Positions 36,017 through 45,493 are shown, counted from the first letter of the stretch. The stretch: 59,731 nucleotides of DNA from Reichenbachiella agariperforans (GCF_900142205.1 NZ_FRAA01000002.1:1-59731); one strand, 5' to 3'. A program made the numbers and translations. The notes: generated by a model from the sequence alone, not told the origin.

Positions 36017-36724
36017 ATGGGAAGAGCATTTGAATTTAGAAAAGCTAGAAAACTAAAGAGATGGGGTCAGATGGCAAAGACCTTTACACGTATCGGTAAG
36101 GACATCGTCATTGCTGTAAAAGAAAATGGTCCAGACCCAGATACCAATTCAAGACTGCGTGCCATCATGCAAAATGCCAAGGCGGTCAACATGCCCAAAG
36201 AAAATATCGAACGTGCTATCAAACGTGCGACCGACAAGGATCAAGGGGACTACAAAGAAACACTATTCGAAGGCTACGGCCCTCATGGTATCGCTATACT
36301 GGTAGAAACCGCTACTGACAACAACAACCGAACGGTCGCCAACATCCGTAGCTACTTTAGCAAAAACAACGGCAACCTAGGTACACAAGGATCTGTAGAG
36401 TTCATGTTTGACCACACGTGCAACTTCCGACTAAAAAGTGACGGACTAGATGCAGAAGAGCTAGAGCTAGAACTGATCGACTTTGGTGCAGAAGAAGTGT
36501 TCGAAGACGAAGACGGTATGATGGTCTATGGTGGATTCTCTGACTTTGGTGCTTTGCAGAAGTACTTTGAGGAGCATAACCTCGAAATCCTATCGTCAGG
36601 GTTCGAACGTATACCACAAACGACTAAGGAGCTCAGCGAAGAGCAACAAGAGGAAGTCAACAAACTCCTAGAAAAAATCGAAGAAGACGATGACGTCCAA
36701 AACGTCTACCACACCATGGCTTAA
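36017..36724 (+). CDS. yebC: YebC/PmpR family protein
   Basis: 235 residues. The start MGRAFEFRKARKLKRWG is the family N terminus; conserved NMPKENIERAIKRA and GYGPHGIAILVE follow in the usual order, then the acidic C-terminal part. YebC proteins act on ribosomes at difficult (proline-rich) motifs and were also called transcriptional regulators. Single gene with a strong terminator. Confidence 0.95.
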   Translation: MGRAFEFRKARKLKRWGQMAKTFTRIGKDIVIAVKENGPDPDTNSRLRAIMQNAKAVNMPKENIERAIKRATDKDQGDYKETLFEGYGPHGIAILVETATDNNNRTVANIRSYFSKNNGNLGTQGSVEFMFDHTCNFRLKSDGLDAEELELELIDFGAEEVFEDEDGMMVYGGFSDFGALQKYFEEHNLEILSSGFERIPQTTKELSEEQQEEVNKLLEKIEEDDDVQNVYHTMA

Positions 36725-36740
36725 GTGATGAAATCAATAG

Positions 36741-36785
36741 AAAACAAAAGGCTGCTGGATAATTATCCAGCAGCCTTTTGTTTTT
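36741..36785. terminator. Bidirectional 20-bp terminator
   Basis: AAAACAAAAGGCTGCTGGAT (36741-36760) is perfectly complementary to 36765-36784 across a 4-base loop. Both A- and T-tracts are present, so it can end yebC on plus and the DUF721 gene on minus. Confidence 0.9.
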
Positions 36786-36795
36786 CAAGCAGTGC

Positions 36796-37113
36796 TTACA
36801 CAAATAAAACCTGATTGACCACTCGTTTACCAAACTCGGCATTGACCATATCCATAACTTTTTGTTTGGAATTGTTGAGTTCGTGCTTGAGAGGGGCAGA
36901 GGATAGGGTGATGATCAAAACATCTTTTCGTATCTCGAGGTTCGTGGTACGATTGGCGATTGCTGTCCCCATGATTTTGTTCCATTTAGTAACCAAACTG
37001 GCCTGATCAAACCGCCTATCGATATTATAGGATTTCAGCATGGCATCCATGAGGTCCTTCATCGTGACGGTCTCTCTTCTTCTTTCTCCTGCTGGGTGCG
37101 GTTTTTTCTTCAT
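36796..37113 (-). CDS. DUF721 domain protein (DciA-like)
   Basis: 105 residues. The DUF721 core runs from LVTKWNKIMGTAIANRT to LKHELNNSKQKVMDMVN. The family includes DciA, the replicative helicase loader of many bacteria, and the small size fits. The start overlaps the MtfA-like gene by 4 bases. Confidence 0.9.
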   Translation of the reverse strand: MKKKPHPAGERRRETVTMKDLMDAMLKSYNIDRRFDQASLVTKWNKIMGTAIANRTTNLEIRKDVLIITLSSAPLKHELNNSKQKVMDMVNAEFGKRVVNQVLFV

Positions 37114-37925
37114 GGGCGTGATGGATCTTGCCTCAAAAGTAGAGCTAAGTTTTGATACAGCGTTGGCTTCTCTTTTTTAAATATCTCAGGTCGCTCAAAA
37201 AAGTTCTCTACCGCCACTGCAAAGAACTCCTCCCGGTTGGTTGCTGCATATTCTCTAAAGATACTGGGCTCGTTGGACTGTATTCTGTCGATTTCAAAAT
37301 CTGCTAAAACCTCCCACTCTGATAGCACCTTTTCATCTAAAAAACCATATTCTTGGTTGGTAATGCGGTTTTCGATACGCAGGGCGTGCGCCATTTCATG
37401 CAATCCCAAATTACGTCCATCTGCTTCATCGATAAAACCCTCCACAAAATGCTCCCAAGAAAGCACAATCGCCTTGACTCTAGGGTTCACCTCTCCACGG
37501 TGATACTTCTGATTGATGGTCGAATAGTAATTCGTCGGGTAGACGAGTATCCGTTTGAAAAAGGAGAGCGACACCCTTCGAAATCCAAACGTCAGCTGCA
37601 CTGCGCATGCGGCTATCAATACTTTCATCTCCTCGGTCACTTCTTTGAGCTCTCTGGGGATGAATTCCTTTTGATGGATAAAAGCCTGCACTTTTTGTTC
37701 GAACCTCTTCTTTTCTTTTTCAGGAAGGTTTACATAGTATCGGGAGTGATTTTTCAGGATGCGTTTGCGCTCTCTACGGAGCGGAACTGGCAAGAATGGT
37801 AAATAGATCCCTAAATTTATTTTGCCCGTCAGTACCAATAAGAAAATAAAAGCCATGGTGACCAAAAACATTCGAAAGGAATCTACTGACGAGGTAGACT
37901 CTACAGTTTGCTGGAGAAAAATCAT
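37110..37925 (-). CDS. MtfA-like M90 zinc metallopeptidase
   Basis: 271 residues. An N-terminal membrane helix (MFLVTMAFIFLLVLTG) is followed by the DUF980/MtfA domain with the zinc motif LHEMAHALR (HExxH, near residue ~176) and a downstream ENFF...FFERPE segment with the third ligand. E. coli MtfA cleaves Mlc and is a cytoplasmic aminopeptidase. Here a membrane anchor is added. The 4-base overlap with DUF721 suggests co-translation. Confidence 0.88.
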   Translation of the reverse strand: MIFLQQTVESTSSVDSFRMFLVTMAFIFLLVLTGKINLGIYLPFLPVPLRRERKRILKNHSRYYVNLPEKEKKRFEQKVQAFIHQKEFIPRELKEVTEEMKVLIAACAVQLTFGFRRVSLSFFKRILVYPTNYYSTINQKYHRGEVNPRVKAIVLSWEHFVEGFIDEADGRNLGLHEMAHALRIENRITNQEYGFLDEKVLSEWEVLADFEIDRIQSNEPSIFREYAATNREEFFAVAVENFFERPEIFKKEKPTLYQNLALLLRQDPSRP

Positions 37926-37961
37926 AGCCTAAAGATACGTCTTTCTCTCACCCGCGCATAC

Positions 37962-38006
37962 AAAAAAACGCGTCACTTCTCATCAAGGAGATGAAGAAGT
38001 GAAGCG
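37962..38006 (-). terminator. Terminator of glyS
   Basis: On the minus strand a long hairpin (CGC...GCG with CACTTCTCATC pairing to GATGAAGAAGTG, bulge of two) is followed by seven T. It lies 40 bases beyond the glyS stop. Confidence 0.8.
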
Positions 38007-38045
38007 CCAAAAATTTTGTTTTTGCTATTCCTAAATCAGTGCTGC

Positions 38046-39590
38046 TTATAGCGATTTGAGCAATGGTTTCAAGTCTACAGCTGTTTCTATCTCAGAGACC
38101 ACCTCTGCTACTGACACGCGCTTTTGCTCCATGCTATCACGCTCTCTAATCGTCACTGTGCCATCTTCTATCGTCTGGTGATCCACAGTGATACAGTATG
38201 GTGTACCGATAGCGTCTTGTCTACGGTATCGTCTACCGATGGCGTCTTTACCATCATACTGCGCATTGACTGAGAATTTCAATTCATCGAGAATTTCTCT
38301 TGCTTTCTCTGGCAGGCCGTCCTTGTTGACGAGTGGTAAAACTGCCGCTTTGACAGGAGCGAGAGCCTTCGGCAATCTGAGTACCGTTCTGCTACTGCCA
38401 TCTTCGAGGGTTTCTTCTGTATAGGCAGTCGCTAGTATCGCCAAGAACATTCTGTCCAAACCGATAGACGTCTCTACGACATAAGGCACGTAAGACTTCT
38501 CCGTTTCGCTATCGAAGAACTGTAGCTTTTTGCCACTAAACTCTTCGTGAGCTTTGAGATCGAAATCTGTTCTAGAGTGAATCCCTTCTAGTTCTTTGAA
38601 CCCCATCGGAAAATTAAACTCAATATCACATGCCGCATTGGCGTAGTGTGCAAGATTAAGGTGGTCATGAAACTTGTAGTTTTGATCGCCCAACCCGAGT
38701 GACTTGTGCCAGTTCATGCGCTTTTCTTTCCAGTTTTGGTACCATTCCATCTCTGTGCCAGGCTTCACGAAAAACTGCATCTCCATCTGCTCAAACTCAC
38801 GCATACGAAAGATGAACTGACGTGCGATGATCTCGTTTCTAAACGCCTTCCCTGTCTGAGCTATACCAAATGGCAGCTTCATGCGACCAGTCTTCTGTAC
38901 GTTGAGATAGTTGACGAATATACCCTGAGCTGTCTCAGGTCTGAGGTAGATCTTGCTCGCTCCATCAGCTAGAGAACCCAGCTCGGTCGAGAACATGAGG
39001 TTGAACTGACGTACTTCGGTCCAGTTCTTTGATCCACTCACAGGGTCAGCGATTCCCAGCTCCTCGATCAATAATTTGAGATCAACGAAATCCTCTTCTT
39101 CTATATCTTTCTTGAACCGAGCATTGATCGTATCAATCTTCTCTTGGTTCTGCAGTACACGTGGGTTGGTTTCTTTGAACTGTGCCTCGTCAAACGAGTC
39201 GCCAAATTTCTTGGCAGCCTTGTCTACTTCTTTCTGGATTTTGGCTTCTATCTTGGCGATAAAATCTTCGATCAACACATCCGCACGGTATCGCTTGTTG
39301 GAGTCTTTGTTATCGATCATCGGATCGTTGAATGCATCGACGTGACCCGAAGCTTTCCAGGTGGTCGGGTGCATGAAAATCGACGCGTCGATTCCGACGA
39401 TATTCTCATTCATCTGAACCATGGCTTTCCACCAGTACTGTCGGATGTTTTGCTTGAGCTCTACGCCATACTGCCCATAATCATAGGTCGCGCTGAGACC
39501 ATCGTATATTTCACTCGAAGGGAAAACATATCCATACTCTTTGGCATGGGATACTATTTTCTTTAGATCGTTATCGTCATTCTTTGCCAT
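38046..39590 (-). CDS. glyS: Glycine-tRNA ligase (alpha2 type)
   Basis: 514 residues, the single-chain class II enzyme. Motifs include FPSSEIYDGLSATYDYGQYG at the N terminus (only part diagnostic), YLRPETAQGIFVNY (motif 2 region), FIFRMREFEQMEMQFF and the C-terminal anticodon-binding domain. It charges tRNA-Gly. Single gene with an intrinsic terminator. Confidence 0.97.
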   Translation of the reverse strand: MAKNDDNDLKKIVSHAKEYGYVFPSSEIYDGLSATYDYGQYGVELKQNIRQYWWKAMVQMNENIVGIDASIFMHPTTWKASGHVDAFNDPMIDNKDSNKRYRADVLIEDFIAKIEAKIQKEVDKAAKKFGDSFDEAQFKETNPRVLQNQEKIDTINARFKKDIEEEDFVDLKLLIEELGIADPVSGSKNWTEVRQFNLMFSTELGSLADGASKIYLRPETAQGIFVNYLNVQKTGRMKLPFGIAQTGKAFRNEIIARQFIFRMREFEQMEMQFFVKPGTEMEWYQNWKEKRMNWHKSLGLGDQNYKFHDHLNLAHYANAACDIEFNFPMGFKELEGIHSRTDFDLKAHEEFSGKKLQFFDSETEKSYVPYVVETSIGLDRMFLAILATAYTEETLEDGSSRTVLRLPKALAPVKAAVLPLVNKDGLPEKAREILDELKFSVNAQYDGKDAIGRRYRRQDAIGTPYCITVDHQTIEDGTVTIRERDSMEQKRVSVAEVVSEIETAVDLKPLLKSL

Positions 39591-39690
39591 AGCCGCAAAG
39601 ATATATGAATAGACAAATGAGCGATATGATTTGTTTGATTTTTCGAGCTGTAGCTAGAATTAGAATAGGCTCATCAATTAAATAAAATGC

Positions 39691-39719
39691 CCTTGCCAGT
39701 ATTTGGGGTACTGGCAAGG
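39691..39719 (-). terminator. Terminator of the DUF1338 gene
   Basis: CCTTGCCAGTA (39691-39701) pairs with TACTGGCAAGG (39709-39719) in an 11-bp stem; on the minus strand GCATTTTATTT follows. In 39720-39810 an AGGT-CTAA-ACCT palindrome (39743-39754) is the only other feature. No gene is visible in this interval. Confidence 0.6.
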
Positions 39720-39810
39720 CTTGTAATGAAAAAGTCAATTCAGGTCTAAACCTGTCATCATTTTTGGGTTGTTGTTAGTTGCTTTTTTCAGCCGGGCATT
39801 TATTGATGCA

Positions 39811-40638
39811 TTACCTCACATCAGTACTTTCAAATATTTTGTCTGCAGATTTAGCAATGAAGCCCTGAAAGAGCTTGCCGTCAGCATCTGCATATCGTCT
39901 AGCAAACTCATAGTAGCAAGATGGAATTTCACGTTTCCCTTCGACAAAATCTACCTCCATCTTGTCTGCTAAGATGCTAGACTGCTCTAGGAGTTCTGCG
40001 GGAGTTCCTTTGATCTCTCCTCCCGATATATTGAATTCAAACCCCTGAGACTTTAGAAACTCATCCATCTCCTCTAGGCTTTTAATACCCTTCAATTCAT
40101 TGACCAGAATGGTAAAATGATTGGCACAGAAGCCAAACACATACATCCAAGCAGCGTACTCTGACTCTGCGAGCAGTGACCGATACGTCTCAAATGAAAC
40201 ATTTTGCCACGGCCGTGACGGGAAAGCTACCACTTCTTCTTCCTCCAGTGGTTCCACGATCTCACTGATCACATGGTTCAGTTCAGGAGAAAATTCTTCT
40301 AGTAACAACTCGCTGATAAATATCTTAGGCGCATCTGCATCAGGGTGCTCATAGTGCTGAGCAACCAACTTTTTGGCCTCAAAATGATAAGTACCACGAG
40401 CTTTGTACCCTGCTTCTAAAAAAGGTTTTTCCAGTACAGAAATCCTAGTTTTAGGATGGTTGAAAGTTCTAAAAGCGATGTGGTCGTTGACTATGTGCTC
40501 ACCACGGTCTGCAAGCAGATCGTGGATAGCCTCAGCGGATGGCGTTTTCGACACATAGTCAGACCAGCATCTTGCTATAACTTCTTGGTAGGTGTTTTGG
40601 CTCTTACTTTTCATTGACTCAAAAAGAATCATATTCAT
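39811..40638 (-). CDS. DUF1338 / 2-oxoadipate dioxygenase-decarboxylase (HglS-like)
   Basis: 275 residues. The VOC-type metal site is visible: His53 and Arg57 in NDHIAFRTF, His174 in CANHFTILV and Glu244 in CYYEFARRY. HglS converts 2-oxoadipate to 2-hydroxyglutarate with Fe(II), the step in lysine catabolism after 2-aminoadipate. A saccharopine dehydrogenase-like gene at 43287 supports that pathway. The Lrp gene at 40750 is divergent and probably regulates it. The ATG at 40638 or a later ATG at MKSKSQNT can be the start. Confidence 0.85.
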   Translation of the reverse strand: MNMILFESMKSKSQNTYQEVIARCWSDYVSKTPSAEAIHDLLADRGEHIVNDHIAFRTFNHPKTRISVLEKPFLEAGYKARGTYHFEAKKLVAQHYEHPDADAPKIFISELLLEEFSPELNHVISEIVEPLEEEEVVAFPSRPWQNVSFETYRSLLAESEYAAWMYVFGFCANHFTILVNELKGIKSLEEMDEFLKSQGFEFNISGGEIKGTPAELLEQSSILADKMEVDFVEGKREIPSCYYEFARRYADADGKLFQGFIAKSADKIFESTDVR

Positions 40639-40694
40639 TTATATTAAAAACAAAACAGGTCGTATCATTTTAAATAAGCCTAAAAATAAAAATA

Positions 40695-40734
40695 TTGACT
40701 TTTTAAATAATATTTTTGAGTCAAAACATAAATT
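40695..40734. promoter_or_regulatory. Divergent regulatory region with TTGACT/AGTCAA repeat and -7 TATTTTTG
   Basis: TTGACT (40695-40700) and AGTCAA (40729-40734) are perfect inverted half-sites. Between them TATTTTTG (40721-40728) fits the -7 box for the Lrp gene, with TTG at 40695 as a possible -33 22-bp upstream. The half-sites could be an Lrp operator controlling both divergent genes. Confidence 0.4.
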
Positions 40735-40749
40735 AAAGCATTGATACAT

Positions 40750-41226
40750 ATGGAAAAAAGTCAAATTAACGATATGGACAGAGCCATCATGAAACGGCTA
40801 GGAATCAATGCCCGCGTACCCTTTTCGACATTGGCCAAGGAGCTCGGTATATCCAACACCATGGTACACCAGCGCGTCAACAAACTGAGACAACTCGGCG
40901 TGCTCGAAAATGCCACCTTCCGGTTCAATGCCAAGGCTCTCGGCTACTCGACAGAAGCTATCACCCGTATCGATGTGGCTAATGCCAAATACATTCCAAA
41001 AATCGTAGCTGAGTTAGAAAAAATCCCAGAGATCATCGAGTGCTCAAACATCTCAGGTAAGTATGCGCTGATGATCAAAGTCATCGCCGTGGACAACAAT
41101 CATCTACGAGACGTACTCTATGGGAAGATTCATGACCTAGAAGGGGTAATTGGAACTGACACTAATATATCGTTCGAGACCGCTTTTCAAAAAAACATCG
41201 AACTCATGCCGAGCACAGCACAATAA
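40750..41226 (+). CDS. Lrp/AsnC family transcriptional regulator
   Basis: 158 residues from ATG 40750; a TTG at 40741 would add 3. HTH: MDRAIMKRLGINARVPFSTL then GISNTMVHQRVNKLRQLG. RAM domain: ECSNISGKYALMIKVIAVDN. It sits divergent to the HglS-like gene and convergent to a TonB receptor, so lysine or a related amino acid is a reasonable ligand, by inference. Confidence 0.92.
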   Translation: MEKSQINDMDRAIMKRLGINARVPFSTLAKELGISNTMVHQRVNKLRQLGVLENATFRFNAKALGYSTEAITRIDVANAKYIPKIVAELEKIPEIIECSNISGKYALMIKVIAVDNNHLRDVLYGKIHDLEGVIGTDTNISFETAFQKNIELMPSTAQ

Positions 41227-41236
41227 ACGTCTCGAA

Positions 41237-43282
41237 TCAGAACCGGTAAGCCGCTTTTACTCCGCTGTAGTAATTGATCGGCAATCCAGGATAGTAATAA
41301 CGCTGGGAGCTAGCATTAATCAAGAGCATGGAGGCATAGCGTGTATCGCTCAAATTGTTACCTCCTAGGTACACACTGAGATCCAACTGCCCAAAGGCAC
41401 GTTGATAACCAACCTTAGCATTCAGTAGACAATAAGCCTCCGTCTGCAAGGAAGCATTATCAAGAATCGTCCTGCTGCCTACTGCTTGTAGGTTAACATG
41501 ACCAAAAAAGCCCTTCGTCATTTGCGCACGAAGCGTATAGTCGAGTGTATAGTTAGGCACACCAGTCATTCGGTTACCCGAGTAATCCTCCTCTCCGTCC
41601 ACGAAATCCGCAAAATGATAATCCATCAGTGCATAAGACAGACGTTGATCGACCCGAACCATAGGAGACTGCCATATCTCATGGTCTATAAGAATCTCTA
41701 AACCATAGTGTCGTGCGCTCCCTGCATTGACTCCTATCGTCACCTGATTCTTCTCACGGTTCACTATCAAATCTTCCGTGTACATGGCATACCCTACGAT
41801 TTCAGCATAGAGTTTCCCCTTGATCACATCTCCTTTGAGTCCAAATTCATAGTTCCATCCAGACTCTGGTTTCAAGTCTTTATTAACCTGTCCTCCTGGG
41901 TAAAGAGTCTGTTCGAATGAGGGCAAAGAAAAGCCATGAGACATCAAGGCATACGCCGAAAAATCATCAGAAAGCTTGTTCACGATACTCACCTTAGGAG
42001 AGAATACAGGTTCAAAACCATAGCCTCCGCTTTGATCTGCTGTACCAGTGTTGAACTGGTCATGGAGATCATACTGCGACCAATTCATATTAGCCCCCAG
42101 TGTCAATATCCACTGATCAGAGGGGTAATATTCCGTCGCGACGAACACATTACCATAATTTCTTTGTTGGTCTAGGTCTAAGGTTTTATCTCCATTTTGT
42201 CCTGCATCGTTAACAAATTCCCGATAACGATAGGATTCTAAGAACCCTTCAACACCCAATACCACATGTAATTGTTCATCTGCTAGAAAGCTTCTTCTGA
42301 CCTTGGCACGTATGCCGGTGTTGAGCTGATCCGAAGTGAGATTACCCAAGAAGGAAGGACGTACCTCACTAGCTTTGCTCCCGTTGACGAATAAGGTCAC
42401 ATGACTTTCCGTCCGCGACGAGTAATTCGTTTTGAGAGTTAGTCCCACACGAAAACGTTCACTATCCTCTTTGCCTTCAGCATCTCCCCAACTACTGGCG
42501 GCTTGCTCAGGATTATCTTCATAATCATCCACGCCTAGCGAACTAGGAATAAAAGACTCCAAAAAAGTATAGTTAGCGTAGAGCGTAAACTCCGAATGCT
42601 CTTGCCATACAGACTGCCCCAACAAAGTAATCGACTGACGATCATAAGTATTGTTGTCTCTATAGCCATCACTATGAACATCTTGATAGAGCAAATTCAA
42701 ACTCCTTTTGTCATCTGCTACTTGACCGCTCACACGGTACTGCCTGAGTCCAAAAGAGCCAAACATCGCCTCCACAGAAGCCTTAGGGAATCCCTCAGGT
42801 TTCAGCGTTTGAAAACGTATCGCTCCTCCCAGCCCCGCACCATAGATTGTCGAAATAGGCCCTCGAAAGACCTCTATCTGCTCCAACGTAGCAAAATCGA
42901 TATCCTCGATAGTCGTTTCTCCTTCGCCCGTCGAGAGAGGTATTTCATCGAGGTAAGCCTTTATTTTATCTGTCCCAAAAGGCGAGCGAGCTCCGATCCC
43001 GCGAATGGTAATCCGGTTGGTACTCAACGTTCCAGACTGCATGTACACCCCAGGGATGGCATTTAGCACAGGCTGTAGTGTCAGCTCATCTCCAGCGTTG
43101 ATTTGCTGAAAGTCGAGTGCTGAAACTGCCCCGCCAAAATCAACTATCTTCTCCTCAAACAACCCCGACACAATCGTCACTTCCTCCAACACGAACTCTG
43201 TAGAATCGCCCCCCTGCGCCCAGCTAGACATAGCAAAGAAACCGAGGGACATGAACGTTAATAATGCACTCCTATAGAACAT
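41237..43282 (-). CDS. TonB-dependent outer-membrane receptor
   Basis: 681 residues. Signal peptide (LLTFMSLGFFAMSSWA) precedes a TonB-box-like start EEVTIVSGLF, then the plug domain (LQPVLNAIPGVYMQSG, NRITIRGIGARSPFG, IEVFRGPISTIYGAGLGG) and the 22-strand barrel ending YSGVKAAYRF. No SusD partner is adjacent, and length and plug match iron-siderophore or metal receptors. It follows the saccharopine dehydrogenase-like gene by 4 bases on the same strand and may be co-transcribed. Substrate unknown. Confidence 0.92.
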   Translation of the reverse strand: MFYRSALLTFMSLGFFAMSSWAQGGDSTEFVLEEVTIVSGLFEEKIVDFGGAVSALDFQQINAGDELTLQPVLNAIPGVYMQSGTLSTNRITIRGIGARSPFGTDKIKAYLDEIPLSTGEGETTIEDIDFATLEQIEVFRGPISTIYGAGLGGAIRFQTLKPEGFPKASVEAMFGSFGLRQYRVSGQVADDKRSLNLLYQDVHSDGYRDNNTYDRQSITLLGQSVWQEHSEFTLYANYTFLESFIPSSLGVDDYEDNPEQAASSWGDAEGKEDSERFRVGLTLKTNYSSRTESHVTLFVNGSKASEVRPSFLGNLTSDQLNTGIRAKVRRSFLADEQLHVVLGVEGFLESYRYREFVNDAGQNGDKTLDLDQQRNYGNVFVATEYYPSDQWILTLGANMNWSQYDLHDQFNTGTADQSGGYGFEPVFSPKVSIVNKLSDDFSAYALMSHGFSLPSFEQTLYPGGQVNKDLKPESGWNYEFGLKGDVIKGKLYAEIVGYAMYTEDLIVNREKNQVTIGVNAGSARHYGLEILIDHEIWQSPMVRVDQRLSYALMDYHFADFVDGEEDYSGNRMTGVPNYTLDYTLRAQMTKGFFGHVNLQAVGSRTILDNASLQTEAYCLLNAKVGYQRAFGQLDLSVYLGGNNLSDTRYASMLLINASSQRYYYPGLPINYYSGVKAAYRF

Positions 43283-43286
43283 AATA

Positions 43287-44618
43287 TCATTTTATCTCGA
43301 CTTCTTTGAAGTTTACACCATGATTTTCCAGCTCGTCCAAGATCGGTTCGTAGATATATTTTTCAGTAGGAATTTGTACTCCTCTGACAGCTAAATCACC
43401 CGTCAATATCAACTTGGCAGCTACTGCCAGAGGCAATCCAACTGTTTTAGACATGGCCGTGTGTACCGCATCCTCTCCCTCTACAGCCATATAAGACTGG
43501 AGCTGCTTGTGAACACCATCTTCTTCATATTCAAACCTATGCCACATCACAATCATATCCTTTTCGTCTGGCGCTATGGTCCATTTTTTCTTGAGGATGT
43601 GTTCCAGTACTTGAGCTGGAGTTCCCTGATCTAGGCCTACCAACTCATCATCGAACATCCCAAGCCAGTTGAGTTTAAACATCTCCTCAGAATCTCGGTC
43701 TATGTTGAGATAATGCGCCAATTTCAGCTCTACAGAGTCTGTCGGATTATAGGATAGAAAAGAATTGATAAACTGCCTATGCGTCATTTCAGACACATTT
43801 TGCATCTGGAAAGTATCATCCGTAGCACCCAGCTGAACAAAAACATCCCATGCCTTGCAAAACCCCACTCGACGTAGCGTGCCACGGTATAGCGTTTTGA
43901 TTCCATGCAGCTTATACGCATCGAGATATTTCAGCGAATCTCGGTTGGCATAGCCCTCAAAGTAGCCGTGTTCGGGAATGTAAATCACCTCCGTCCGACG
44001 AAACAACCTTTGGTAGGGGATGTACTTGTAGCGACCTTCTTGTAAGAACTTTACATACCCCTGACCTGCGAGTACGACGTTTCGAGGATTCCAAGTGAAC
44101 TTATATTGCCATGGATTGCCATCCTGACTAGGTGCCAATAATCCCCCCGTAAAGGTTTCAAAAGCCTTGAGTGTCGATCCAGCTGTGCGAATTCTATCGA
44201 GGACTTTCATAGCGGACATGTGATCTATTCCGGGATCCAACCCCAGCTCCATGATTAACCCTACACCATTATTCTCAAAAGTTTCTGCTAGTGCTTTGAT
44301 CTCATCGCTAACATAGGATGCCGTGAGCATATTGATACCTGCCTCAGCACATACCTCCGCCACAGAAAAATGAAAAGCAGCAGGCAGCATTGAGATCACC
44401 AAATCAAAATCACGAATAATCTGCCTGTGCGCAGCATCATGGATATCAAAAGCCAAAGCACGCCCACATGGGTGAGCAGAAACTCTCTCCTCCGCCATGG
44501 CCTGATCTAAATCTCCGACAGTGACATGCCAACTGTTGGGCTCAGCGTGATCTAGCAAAAAATCAATAAGCACAGAGGACGAACGTCCTGCGCCAAGTAC
44601 GAGTATTTTCTTATTCAT
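43287..44618 (-). CDS. Saccharopine dehydrogenase family protein (Lys9-like)
   Basis: About 443 residues from the ATG at 44618 (MNKKILVLGAGRSSSVLIDF); ATG 44621 one codon earlier is equally possible, and upstream frame sequence is not conserved. The NAD(P)-binding GxGxxS motif is followed by the family segments GLDPGIDHMSAMK and NPWQYKFTWNPRNVVLAGQG. It oxidises saccharopine to glutamate and 2-aminoadipate semialdehyde (or the reverse). With the HglS-like gene it suggests saccharopine-type lysine catabolism. Confidence 0.88.
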   Translation of the reverse strand: MNKKILVLGAGRSSSVLIDFLLDHAEPNSWHVTVGDLDQAMAEERVSAHPCGRALAFDIHDAAHRQIIRDFDLVISMLPAAFHFSVAEVCAEAGINMLTASYVSDEIKALAETFENNGVGLIMELGLDPGIDHMSAMKVLDRIRTAGSTLKAFETFTGGLLAPSQDGNPWQYKFTWNPRNVVLAGQGYVKFLQEGRYKYIPYQRLFRRTEVIYIPEHGYFEGYANRDSLKYLDAYKLHGIKTLYRGTLRRVGFCKAWDVFVQLGATDDTFQMQNVSEMTHRQFINSFLSYNPTDSVELKLAHYLNIDRDSEEMFKLNWLGMFDDELVGLDQGTPAQVLEHILKKKWTIAPDEKDMIVMWHRFEYEEDGVHKQLQSYMAVEGEDAVHTAMSKTVGLPLAVAAKLILTGDLAVRGVQIPTEKYIYEPILDELENHGVNFKEVEIK

Positions 44619-44780
44619 CATAGGTAGTAAAGGGTAATCGTTGTTTAATAAGGGGTTAATGTCTGGCAATTTATACATTTACCAATCAGACGATCAAGTC
44701 AGATTTACATTTTGTTTGCGAGCCTATTGACTAATGATAATTTTATATATCTTAATTTTCCAACCCCAAAACCACGATAT

Positions 44781-45488
44781 ATGGAGCTAACCAAATTGAG
44801 TAAAAAGAAATATAATGCCCTACTAGAACACTATCAGGTCGAATTGCTCAAGCTGCAAAAGTATATCGTCAAAGAAGGTCTCAAAGTCGTCGTGATCTTC
44901 GAAGGTCGTGATGCCGCAGGTAAAGGGGGTGCGATCAAACGATTCATAGAGCACATGAACCCACGGGAATTTAAAGTAATCGCACTACCCAAGCCTACAG
45001 CTAAAGAAAAAGGACAGTGGTACTTTCAACGCTACATCAAAAACCTACCTTCAACTGGAGAAATCATATTTTTTGACCGCAGCTGGTATAACCGAGCCGT
45101 GGTAGAACCTGTCATGGATTTCTGTACACCTGAGCAGTACCATCTGTTTATGGATCAGGTCAATGGGTTCGAAAAGATGATTTCCGATTCTGGGGTTAAA
45201 CTAATCAAATTCTGGTTAGACATCACTCGAGAAGAACAGCAGAGCCGTTTCGAGGGTAGAATCAATGATCCACTGAAGACGTGGAAACTAAGTCCCGTAG
45301 ACAAAAAAGCGCAGAGCATGTGGGATGTCTTCTCCGAGTATATCGATCTCATGCTACAACAAACTAGCACCAAACAAAGCCCTTGGCTAAAAATAGATGC
45401 CAACCATAAAAAAATGGCTCGTCTACAGATGATAGAAGAGGTTCTAGAGATGTTTGACTATGAAGGCAAAACGCTAGAAATAGACTAA
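44781..45488 (+). CDS. Polyphosphate kinase 2 family protein
   Basis: 235 residues from ATG 44781 (MELTKLSKKKY); an in-frame upstream ATG at 44712 adds an unlikely 23 residues. Walker A is FEGRDAAGKGGAIKRF and Walker B lies in FFDRSWYNRAVVEPVM; the lid region RINDPLKTWKLSPVD is present. PPK2 makes ATP or GTP from polyphosphate or the reverse. Single-domain, one-domain class. A LysE gene follows on the opposite strand. Confidence 0.94.
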   Translation: MELTKLSKKKYNALLEHYQVELLKLQKYIVKEGLKVVVIFEGRDAAGKGGAIKRFIEHMNPREFKVIALPKPTAKEKGQWYFQRYIKNLPSTGEIIFFDRSWYNRAVVEPVMDFCTPEQYHLFMDQVNGFEKMISDSGVKLIKFWLDITREEQQSRFEGRINDPLKTWKLSPVDKKAQSMWDVFSEYIDLMLQQTSTKQSPWLKIDANHKKMARLQMIEEVLEMFDYEGKTLEID

Positions 45489-45493
45489 ACGAC

